Shown: positions 10,440 to 20,070 of the stretch, piece after piece | Layout of the letters: each line of letters starts with the position of its first letter | Numbering within the stretch: position 1 is the first letter of the stretch | Notes under the pieces: model-generated | Seen by the model: only the letters and a program-made list of their open reading frames with translations | What the model was told of the DNA's origin: nothing | The model's database searches: none | Position numbers and translations under genes: made by a program | NCBI GenBank assembly: GCA_031002005.1 | Contig: JARYHS010013631.1 | Location: 64,353,832 to 64,417,831, forward strand | DNA length: 64,000 nucleotides | Source of the DNA: Vandiemenella viatica | Taxonomy: Eukaryota; Arthropoda; Insecta; Orthoptera; Morabidae | Direction: 5' to 3'

Positions 10440-13420
10440 TTAAAGTTACAACCTACAAAAAGAAAGGCTCTGGTGAGCGATAGTTCTTTGGGAAAAGGTA
10501 GGAGATGAGGAGGATTGGTGGGAGGAAAATTGGTGCTATCTTAAATTTAGTCGTGGTAGTTGTCTGGTTCCCACCTTCTGATTTCCGAAATGCTGCTTTT
10601 GTCTGATAGGACTCTGATGGAGCGGACTGCAAAACATGTGTTGAAATTGTTGGTGGCATGATAAGATACAGGATTGTCAGGGTTCTGGGTGAATACCGGT
10701 TGTCTGTGTCCATTCATTCTGATGGCCAGTAGACTTGTTGTCAGACTAATGTAGGATGCTGGGCAATGGTTGCAGGTGAGTTGATATATAAGGTGGGAGG
10801 ATACACATGTCATAAGTCCTGTGATGGGGAAGCTTTCCCCCATTACAGGGTTGGTAAAGGTGGTGGAAGGCGGGTGCATACTGCATAATTTGCAGTGGAA
10901 TCTGTTGTAAGGAAATGAATCTTGGGGCTGTCTTGCAGGCTGTGGGCCCTGTGTTTATGGACCAAGAGTTGGTTGTGGTTTGGAGGTCTGCTGAAGCAGG
11001 TTCTGGGGGGGGGGGGGGGGGGTGAGGAAAGATTTTCGGAAGGAAGTTTCTCATCTCAGGGCAGGCTTGGAGGAAGTTTTAATCTTGTCGCAGGATTCAG
11101 TTGACGGATTCCAAACCCGGGAAGTATCGGTTGATCAAAATGGGCCTATGGTTAGTTTTAGAGGGTTGTGGGCTGTAGACGGGTTGAGTGGGTTGTGATG
11201 TGGCCCATGAACTTGTTTGTGAACTAAATCTGGTGGGTAACTGTGGGAAATAAAGGTCAGAGATGTTGGTAGCAAACTGTTTGAGGGCCTGTTCATTGGA
11301 ACATATGTGACTGCCACGAATGCCTAGGCTATTTGGGAGGGAGCATTTGATTTGATGAGGGTGGCAGCTATCATAATGAAGGTGTGTTGTAGGTTGGTGA
11401 GTTTGATATGGAGAGATGAGTTGATGTAGCCATTCATGAGGGATAGGTCGACATCCAGGAAAGTGGCATGTGTTGTCTTCCCTGTGGGTCCAGATTATGA
11501 AAAAGACATCAACGAATCTGACACACAAAAGGTGTTTCAGTTGGGCTCCAGCTAAAAAAGGCTGTTCCAGGTGGCCTAAGTAGAGGTTAGTGTATGAGGG
11601 AGCCATACGAGTGTCCATGGCAGTGGCACTAATGTGGTGGTAAATTTTGACATCAAATTAAAAAAAGTTGTTGTTCAGTATTAGCTCAGCCAGGGTGACC
11701 AAGAAGGATCTGGTGGGAAGGCTATTGTGGGGACGCTGGTCTAGAAAGTGTTCCATGGCACTGAGGCCATGACAGCGGGGAATATTTGTGTATAGAGAGG
11801 TCACATCAACTGTCACTAGGAAGGAGTCAGGGGTAAGAGATGTGGGTACCGTGGCCAGTCGAGAGAGGAAATGTCAGGTGTCTTTGATGTGGAAGGAAAG
11901 CTGGCTGACAATAGATTGTAGATGCTGGTCCACCAGGGCAGAGATACACTCAGTCAGTGAGCCATATGCAGCAACTATGGGATGTCCTGGGTTGCCAGAC
12001 TTATGAGTTTTAGGAAGTAGTAATAGGGAAAGTGTGTGCTGCTTGTTTAGAGTAAGGAGTGAAACAGAATGAGGAGTGAGGCCTTGGAGTGGTCCACTAA
12101 ACTGTATATAATCTTTTATTCTATCATTGACTGCAGGTGTGAGATTATGGTTGAGGGGGCAGTAAGTGTTATTGTCAGACAGCTGATGCAGTGCTTCACT
12201 AACGTAGTCGGAAGTGGAGAACCATCAATCGAATTCGAACAGGACAAGGCAGATGTGACTACTTATTACACAAATGGGGCTAGGTAGATTCTGCAAATTT
12301 TGACTGTGGAGCCACCTTACAGACAATCAATCACATTGTTTCCGACTGTCCTCTTGGGGCCTACAAGGGAACAACAGCAGAAATACATGTTGCGTCGATC
12401 AGTGAAGATGACTGGACTAAAACTTTAGATCTAGAGATATTAAATTGTACAAGCTTGTGATATGTAGATTGTGTAATTTGTTAAATAACCATATGATAAA
12501 TAAATAAACTAATGTAGTCACAACAGTTAATGACCACTGTAGTTGAGCCCTTGTCTGCCAGTAGAATTATCAAGTCTGGATCAGAGGAGAGCTCCCTGAG
12601 GCCCGGGTTTCTGAAAGGGTCAGGTTGGTGACACTGGATAGTGATTTTACTAAACTAGGAGAAGCCAAACTGGTGGAAACCAGATCTTGAAACAATTGGA
12701 GAGGGTGATTTTGTGGGAGAGGTCGTGAATCAAGAATGAAGAGTGGTTGGAATCTTTGGAGACTGGTCTCCAGGTCATTCTGAGTGTCCTGATTGTTGCT
12801 CTTTGAGTCAAAGTGGTACCTCCAGTGGAGTGTACAGCAGAATGCTAAGGAGTCACATACTAGGGTGGTCTGATCAAATTTGGGAGTGGGTGAGAAAATG
12901 AGACCCTTGGAGAGTACTGAGAGTTATGGTTCTGAGAGTGGAGAAGAAGACAAATTAATAACAGACAGTTTGATTCATACTGGCTGGACAAGGTGTGGGT
13001 TTTAAGGAAGGTGGTAGAGGTATATCGAAGAGCTGGGCAATAGATGGTTGTGAGTAAATGAGGGGGGGAGGGGTTTGATACCTGGGTTGGCGACCTCAAA
13101 ATTTGCAGGGGAGAGGCTGTCCTGCTTTGAGATGGGAGTGGTACAGAGTGGATAATTTGCGTAGATGGTTATAAGCATGCCTGTTCATAGATTCTACAGC
13201 CTGTTGCAAGATTTCTTGAAGGTGAGGAAGAACATGTCGGGTTGACAACAGCAGTATTTTGTTTAGAGATATAAGATGTCTGGAGTGTTGGCTGGCCAGG
13301 TCAGTGTATTGTTGCAGCACCGGGGCAGTTAAGGCTAAGGACTGCCTGTACCGGAATGTGTGTACGAGAGGATGAAGTTGGGAGAGGGGGGGGGGGGGGT
13401 TGGCAACCAAATCTGGGCAG
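10440..13420 (-). pseudogene. Penelope-like element: reverse transcriptase plus GIY-YIG endonuclease, degraded
   Basis: Read on the minus strand, pieces of one Penelope-like polyprotein appear in order. The N-terminal part at 13096-13410 contains the LHPLVHTFRYR and LNKILLLSTRHVLPHLQEIL segments. The reverse transcriptase includes ADKGSTTVVIN (about 12550), TVDVTSLYTNIP (about 11770-11815) and MAPSYTNLYLGHLEQPFL (about 11550-11610). The active-site segment reads RFVDVFFIIW (about 11487-11520), where family members have a paired Asp, so the second catalytic Asp is lost. The C-terminal GIY-YIG-type domain is at 10547-10879 (TCNHCPASYISLTT, then an RMNGHR segment). Stops, frameshifts and a LINE insertion at 12210-12507 make it non-functional. 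It sits between two inverted LTRs. Confidence 0.85.
12210..12507 (+). mobile_element. 5'-truncated LINE (family C) inserted in the Penelope element, 12-bp target duplication
   Basis: Encodes RIRTGQGRCDYLLHKWG, then CGATLQTINHIVSDCPLGAY, which is the Cys/His C-terminal tail of a non-LTR retrotransposon (family consensus roughly RTG.GRC..LLHKWG and C.CG...T..HIV..CPL). It ends in a (taaa)-type tail. It is flanked by actaacgtagtc (12198-12209) and actaatgtagtc (12508-12519), an 11/12 match. Across this insertion the Penelope reverse transcriptase frame resumes. Orientation is opposite to the host element. Confidence 0.85.
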
Positions 13421-14495
13421 TTTTATTGTGAGGCCATTATATATATCAGGAGCTGGTGAAAAACCATAATGATTACACAAATTAAAATTTTATAGGAAGA
13501 GAAAAATACTAAATGACATACATACAATGGGATTTTGGGGTAGTTTATTATTTACTTGTATGGTGTTTTGAACTCTGTTTGAAATAATTTAAAATCCAAC
13601 TTTCTATCTCTAATAAAATGAAAGGTATTCAAATTTGAAAAATTTAATTTTGTCATTTTGTTTTCCTCTGACACAATTATTACGTTTTGATTACCACTAG
13701 GATGTAATTAAATCACTTTGATTGCAAATGTTAAGTTCTTCATGAGTTAGGGTATGTTAATTAAACATAAGTAGTTTAAAAATCTTTATTTAGTCTAGTC
13801 CAATAATATTTTAACTTATTAATCATTAAAAAATTAAATTTGAAAAAAGTCACTCCTCTCTTTCATTTTATGTTGAGCTCAATGTCAATTTCCTTGCAAT
13901 CACATCCTTCCTCATGTCTATCTTCCTCACATCCTTCTTAATTATCTTCCCTCTCTACCCTTATTGCTTTCCTGCAGGTTTCCTAAGAGTTTCTGTACCA
14001 ACTTAATTCTTCATAAGTTTTCCAGTTACTTCCAAAATGTTTTTGTAACAATACTATTATGTCTTTTGCTTTCTGTTTCTTTAACTCATTTTTCATTTCT
14101 AGTATTCGTAATATGGTTCTATGTTCCTTTCAATTTTTTTCCCTGTTCAATCATGTCTTTACAAATAACAAAGGATAGGGAATATAACCCATCACTTACC
14201 AAAGTAACCGGGAAGCTCCTGAAATATTCAGCACACTGCGAGTAGGGCCGCGTGCTGAACTCAGCAGCGCAGGTATCGACCGACTGCGGCCACTCAGCGC
14301 AGGTAGACAAAAAAGGAGCACCCAGCGATGGCTCTGCCAGGCAATCCCTAGCAGTCAAAGGGTTAAAATGATGCCTCATTTATCGATTTCGGTTAGGTAT
14401 AAAGGGAGATAATGGCTTAAGGAAAAAAAATTAGAAATAATATATATGATTTAAGAGTAAGGTACAGTTGTGTTTCCCCTATCTTTAGTACATCT
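13421..14495. other. Upstream flank of the Penelope element
   Basis: No ORF of note. About 13860-14160 is strongly pyrimidine-rich on the plus strand. Near 14175-14225 the string cccatcacttaccaaag resembles a terminal motif of arthropod Penelope-like elements and is also related to gttacccgtcacttacca inside the 324-bp palindrome at 16847-17170. The GC-richer block 14240-14370 is unassigned. Confidence 0.4.
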
Positions 14496-16722
14496 TGTAA
14501 GGTATCCCTCATTCTATTTTCAATATTTGGTTAGAATCGGGCCGAGTTTGGGGTTAACTGTAGTATCCGGTACCACACTTTAAATCGAGTTGACAACACT
14601 TTGAGCACACTAAAGTGAATAAATAATCCATAACCAATTTAAATAACACATAAATTGCATTAAATCAACGACATTTTAATAGGAAATGGGTAATCTCATG
14701 TAGAAGTAAACTAGATACAGACATGATTTAACGAGTTATTCTGAACCGATTTGAAAGGAGGAAATGGCCATAAATAGTAAATATAGTCACTAAATAAACC
14801 TTTTATCACGGTTAATAAACTTTATGTTAAAGATAAACAGATAATTTCAATACAGTAATATCTAACCTTAAATTTTGGCACATACCAGATTTTGGTATTT
14901 CGGAAGGGATTTTCATCCAGTAAAGAGTATAAAAGTCTAATAATACACAGGCCTAGAACTATTATAAACATAACTTCACATTTAAATACCGTTTAGCAAG
15001 TATTTTAAAGAAATAGACTGGATGTTTGAATAGTAGACTAAAGCAGTATGAAGATATCACATTGTAATGAAATTTGACCATTTTAGAGTCCTACAAGTAG
15101 TCATAATAATCCCTGAGACAGTGTAGTAGATTAATTAACAGATTTCTGATAGTTTTCAAGAGTTTAATAATCACCAGAAGTAATTATGGAGGATTTTGAA
15201 TACTCATTTTCTTAAACAGTTCACATAAATAATTTGAGGTCTTTTAAGTAATTTCAGGATTTAAAAAGTAGACAAATATAAAGGAAATAAACTAATCTTT
15301 CAGTTTTAATAGGTGTTAAGCTGTTTCAAGCCGTAAAATACGAGATATCAGTGAATAAACAGGCGCCGGTAAACCAACTAATTTGTTCAACTTTTCGGAA
15401 TTAATTCTAACACTTATAAGTCATTTCCAGAGCGCTAAGAACATGTAAATTCCAGTAAACACACATAATTAATTTGCTAGACACATTTAAAGGCATTTTA
15501 CTAACCTGTTGTCTGTTAATCCAATTTTGAAGTAACTTGCTATAGACACTGCACACATAAAAGGCTTCTGCACTGATTTTAAACACAGTCACACAGTAAA
15601 AAGTAACTAATAAATTAAAACAGCCATAAAGAGAAGTAAATTCATGTAAATCTGATGGTTTCCAACACTCTAAGATTTTTAAACATGAACTGAACATGTA
15701 AAATCGAACATCCCACTTCAACATTTTATTATTCAAAAGCCTATTTAAATTCAGAGTTAAAGAATAGTTTGCCGTAACGATCCATTCTTCTAGTTTCATA
15801 CATATTAATTTCACGTCATTTAAAGCCATAGAACCGATGTTATGAATTTTCTAAAAACACTCTGTAACAACCCACGTGTGAATAACTAAGCAATTTATTG
15901 TGTCTCAGATATAACAGCTACAAGGATGAAATAAACACTAAAATACGCAGTTTAATTTAGGCTACACATCGATAATTTTTCCGGCTTGATAATCCATATA
16001 ACTTCAGAGTTATACCATAAAACAACAATGATGATTACAACTGATTGTTAGAATTACTAGTTTTACCATAACTCAACAGATTTAAACAAGTTTATATTTT
16101 GCGAGAGACTAAAATCGGGAATAATATTTTAAGCCTACTTTCGGGTTAATAACTAAAGCCAATTCAAAAGAAAAAGATTTCAAGACTATGACTAACGCGG
16201 TAGGTCACTTCACACATCCATATTTGGTAATTTTTCGGAGAAAAGCGGTGTCACGTGACCGAGCATATATAAGTCAGATAGGACACTCGGCTCGGCAGTC
16301 TCGGTCAGAACAGCTCGTAGTGACAACATGTAACTTCTCGTGTAGTGAATTCAACGGTAGCGGTATGTAGAGAGTGGTGAATGCCGGGAAGTGGTGACGT
16401 CATGGTAGGTCAGGCTGGACACGAGTCTATGGACTGGACGCGTTAGTGGCGGCCATTTTTGAAATCTGAAACCTTTGTCATTTCGGACTATCAATTTCCA
16501 AACATGTGAATTTCGAATTTTGTTTTGTTTTACCTGGGGGATTGCGGTCTGTGCTCTTGATTCTCAACTTGTGATTTTTGGTGAAGATGAATGTCTGATG
16601 GCCTTGCTAACTGTAAAATGACATTATTAACGTGAAAATTTTGGAAAATATAATTCTGTGATTTCGACTTGTGACTTTCATTTATACTTTAGTACCCTTC
16701 TTGTGGTGGGTTTAAAACTACA
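14496..16722 (+). mobile_element. Long LTR, plus orientation (2227 bp)
   Basis: Starts tgtaaggtatccctc and ends aaactaca, consistent with LTR termini TG...CA. Directly after it comes agtggcgactgtggtc, which resembles a primer-binding site of Gypsy-type elements. A promoter-like cluster lies near its 3' part (CACGTG at 16252-16257, TATATAA at 16266-16272, then a GC-richer leader with ctcggcagtctcggtcag). No gag or pol follows: within 90 bp of the end another insertion occurs, and after 17187 only AT-rich DNA is seen. The assignment as an LTR is inferred from structure; the inverted sister copy is at 8010-10128. Confidence 0.6.
16252..16272 (+). promoter_or_regulatory. E-box and TATA box of the plus-strand LTR
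   Basis: CACGTG at 16252-16257 followed 8 bases later by TATATAA at 16266-16272. The inverted sister LTR has CACGTG next to a TATA-like motif in the same relative place, so the arrangement is conserved between the copies. This is a likely LTR promoter pointing towards the primer-binding-site-like sequence. Confidence 0.5.
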
Positions 16723-16808
16723 AGTGGCGACTGTGGTCAATGTTAACAGTTAGCATAAACATTTTAACACGGTTACAGAACTTTCTTTTGGACTTAGAAT
16801 ATTTTGGA

Positions 16809-17170
16809 TAAAGGAAACAAAGAAACTGCCGTGAGGCACTGAAAATAAGATAGGATAGGGAAAATAAACAGTTACCCGTCACTTACCACAGATGAAGGCA
16901 GGAGGGCGAAACACGTAAAAACACAAAAACAAAAGAATTACACAATATTTCGACTTTTCAGTCTTACTCGTGTAGGAGGCGAGACATATGGCAGGGGGAA
17001 AGATGTGGCCACATCTTTCCCCCTGCCATATGTCTCGCCTCCTACACGAGTAAGACTGAAAAGTCGAAATATTGTGTAATTCTTTTGTTTTTGTGTTTTT
17101 ACGTGTTTCGCCCTCCTGCCTTCATCTGTGGTAAGTGACGGGTAACTGTTTATTTTCCCTATCCTATCTT
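16809..17170. mobile_element. Foldback insertion: 324-bp perfect palindrome with 17-bp target duplication
   Basis: Bases 16847-17170 form an inverted repeat with no spacer, centred between 17008 and 17009 (gatgtgg|ccacatc). The segments I compared across the arms match without a mismatch. A 38-bp non-palindromic lead (16809-16846) precedes it. The insertion is flanked by the identical 17-mer acttagaatattttgga at 16792-16808 and 17171-17187, so it is a recent integration. The arm sequence (gttacccgtcacttacca and a following A/C-rich part) resembles Penelope-like element termini, so it is probably two head-to-head Penelope ends integrated by target-primed reverse transcription. Confidence 0.85.
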
Positions 17171-17187
17171 ACTTAGAATATTTTGGA

Positions 17188-18775
17188 AGACAAACTGGTT
17201 CAGGGGAAATAGTCGATATCACCCCCAGTATACGACTAGTCCCTGACAATCTGCAGTAGTATTGTCCATGATAGCGCCTAATTGTGTTATATAATTATGT
17301 TATAAAATCTGTTACCTACTATCTCTGCCTTTTTTATATCCTCAATAATTTCTGCTGCATGCTTATCCATAATTGTCTGAATTTCTTCTCTTTCCCTCAG
17401 TTTCTTGACATATCCTTAGAAAATTCTAGATCCATCATTCCCATGATCTCTTTGAATCATAAAATTATACATAAAAGCATCTTTTTCTTTCCTCTTTGCT
17501 ACTATCAATTCCTTACTTAATTGTTTTAAATGTTCCTTTCTGCCTTTTAATTTTCTAACACTACTATGTTTCCTTCTTATCAATGTCTTTTTTTTTTAAT
17601 TTTCAATCCCATAGTACATTATGTATGTTTTATTTATTTTTTTTGTTTTGGAATAAACATTTATTTTCCCATACTCGATATCTCCTTGAACTGTTTTTAC
17701 TTCCTCTTAAATCTGCTGATCTTCAGTGTGCCTTTTTATATTCATGTCTATAACTGTGTTCAAATTTGACCACCCTCTTATTTCCATAAGAAATGCTTCA
17801 TGTTACTTATTCCATCTGTAAACTGAGACTCAACAAAGTTATTGTGACATTAATTAGAAATTTATCTAATATATTTTGTCCCCTTGTGCTTTGCTCTATC
17901 ACTAGTATAAAGGCTACAACCCTCACTATTTGTAAACCTCCATTCCTTTTCCTGATTAGTCTCATTTTCTTCCCAGTTTAGACCTAGCAGATCTGAAATC
18001 CTCACCAGTAATAACCATCCAACACTCACTTCTGAACAGTGAAAATGAATTTAATTTCCCTTGAAGGACCTCATCTTGGTCATTCATTCTTTTCCATTGA
18101 CAAGCCATGGTCATTGTTTTTTCTTTCATTTCATTCCAGAAATCTACCCCTCCTCCTCCCCCTCCCTCCCGGTAATTTTTGATCACCCTTCTTCATAGCT
18201 CACTGAACTATGCATAGTACCAAACAAAATTAGATACTGTTTTGAAAAGTGATGTTAATTTTTATATATTTTTTTAAATACCATCCCATTTTTAAAATAA
18301 ATTCTGCAATTGAATTAATCAGAAGGACTATGAACTGACACAGCATTCACTAGAAATGTATCAATATTCAATGAATATACTGCTACCATAAATTTAATAT
18401 ATTAAACATGACTGCATTAAAAAAATTAATTTCATACTATTGATTATAAGATGCAAACAATATTTACCAATATTGTATATGAGTCCTTTATTTTCATTAG
18501 AAAAAGATATGTACATATTAGAATTTTTTTAAAAATGTAACTTCTTTGTATTTAGACACTTGATAACAATCTTGACAACGCTTCTGAAGAAACAAAATGC
18601 AAGGGCCTCTATATATGACAAAGTTCTTTTGGAATATTTAAAAAGTAGCTGACCTTTTTTTATTTGGCATACTAAATAAATTGTCAATTTTGAATGCTCA
18701 GTTCTTGAAATGACTCGGCTTCATAATATCATAAAACTCTAGAATGCAGTGTTTTATTAACTACCAGTATTTCAG
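17188..18775. other. T-rich intronic DNA
   Basis: A markedly T-rich plus strand from 17280 to about 18190. The short open frames there are low-complexity Phe/Leu/Ile-rich translations and are not believed to be genes. The region ends at the DNALI1 acceptor tttcag at 18770-18775. Confidence 0.5.
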
Positions 18776-18908
18776 GTCTCAAGTACTCCAGCAACACGCC
18801 TTGATGTGGTTAATTTACAAGAGCAGCTTGACATGTTACTTCAACAAAGGCAAGCTAGAGAAACAGGCATATGTCCAGTACGCAGGGAACTTTACACACA
18901 GTGCTTTG
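18776..18908 (+). CDS. DNALI1: DNALI1 exon, residues 57-100
   Basis: Encodes VSSTPATRLDVVNLQEQLD followed by a QQRQARETGICPVRRELY segment and TQCF, the most conserved block of p28-type axonemal dynein light chains. The acceptor tttcag ends at 18775 and the donor gtttgt starts at 18909. Phase 0 enters and one base of the Asp-101 codon (G) leaves, completed by the next exon across an 83-bp intron. The join with the upstream exon reads LWRQQ/VSSTP, matching the family without a gap, which supports the 12-kb intron between them. Confidence 0.95.
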
Positions 18909-18991
18909 GTTTGTATAAGTTTTGAGGGTGTAGTTATAAATCTTAAGTTAATAACCTAAACAGTTTACTTAAAGAATAATAATTTTTACAG

Positions 18992-19137
18992 ATGAGTTAA
19001 TTCGTCAAGTCACTATCAACTGTTCTGAACGAGGTCTACTACTTTTGAGAGTTAGAGATGAGATACGTATGACAATTGCAGCCTATCAGACTCTGTATGA
19101 AAGCAGTATTGCCTTCGGAATGAGAAAAGCATTAATG
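18992..19137 (+). CDS. DNALI1: DNALI1 exon, residues 101-149
   Basis: Supplies the last two bases of Asp-101 and continues ELIRQVTINCSERGLLLLR, VRDEIRMTIAAYQTLYESS and IAFGMRKALM. This is the core of the axonemal dynein light chain domain, predicted helical, and very close to metazoan DNALI1. The acceptor tttttacag ends at 18991 and the donor gtacat starts at 19138; the exon ends in phase 0. The following intron is 23,761 bp long and holds most of the transposons in the window. Confidence 0.95.
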
Positions 19138-19784
19138 GTACATATCTTTCAATTGCCATCAATCAAGCTCTAGGAATTAAATTTATTTTATTAAAAAACT
19201 GTCTTTGGGAAGTTAATATTAATTCCTTAAATATAATTAAGCTTCACTATTCGAAAGCAGTACCCGACCCTGACAATTAGAGCACCTGCCTCCTAATCCA
19301 GTCTCTGATGTTGCAAATGTTATAGATATACATTTAAAGAAATTATCCATGTTTTTTCAGCCATTTTGTAGTTCTCAAAAACCTATTTGAGCTTTACTAA
19401 TCCAGCTAGATCTTAGTTCTTTTGCAAGAGAAACACTGCTGGAATTTGGATGCAGTTTTTCTTCTATTGCTCCACCCACATTCAGCATCCAATAGTTTTT
19501 TCTGCTGCTACATCAGCTACGCTTCTTATCTTCTGTGCTGCCTTAATTTCAGCACACCACTGACATTTTTTTCTCATTTTGTGGCACTTCAGCAACATCT
19601 CCTAGTCCTCTTAATGTAAGGAATCTCAGTTTATCATTACCACAGCAGATCCAGTGCTCGTCAAAAACTGGTGGCACAACAGATTAAGTCGGAATCTGTC
19701 ATATTATTCCAGCTATTACTTCAGCCATAGCTGGTCAACTAAGTATGTCCTGTATTGGTAATCTTTAGTGGCAGAACAAGCTTT
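19138..19784. other. Start of the 23.8-kb DNALI1 intron
   Basis: AT-rich with no recognised element. Confidence 0.5.
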
Positions 19785-20070
19785 TTCTCTGTGTGTGGCT
19801 GAGAGGTATCACTCTAGGCTCATATTCAAGTGGACACGGGTTCGATCCCCCATCCCACCATCCATTGTTTCCCCAAATCAATCCAGGTGAATGATGTGAT
19901 GGTTCCTTCAAAAGCCAATGACTGAATTCCTTCCCATTCCTTGCCCCTGGTCCTTACCAGCATTTAATGACCCAATGACTGAATTCCTTCCATTCTTTGC
20001 CCCTGGTCCTAACCAGCATTTAATGACCTCAGTGTTGATGATGCGTAAAGCCATAAGCAAAAAAACATCT
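19785..20070 (+). mobile_element. tRNA-headed SINE (family S) with a 57-bp internal duplication
   Basis: The head carries the B-box-like gggttcgatccc near 19847. The body aatccaggtgaatgatg, ggttccttcaaaagcc and gaattccttcccattcc is shared with the SINEs at 34820, 47318, 56040 and 62063. Within it, a block starting caatgactgaattcc occurs twice at a 57-bp spacing (19916 and 19973), a tandem duplication private to this copy. It ends in an A-rich stretch. Confidence 0.7.

Noticed and set aside
17284..17981. Cluster of Phe/Leu-rich open frames suggesting membrane proteins
   Set aside because: The plus strand is simply T-rich here, and TTT/CTT codons mimic hydrophobic segments. No conserved motif or exon structure.
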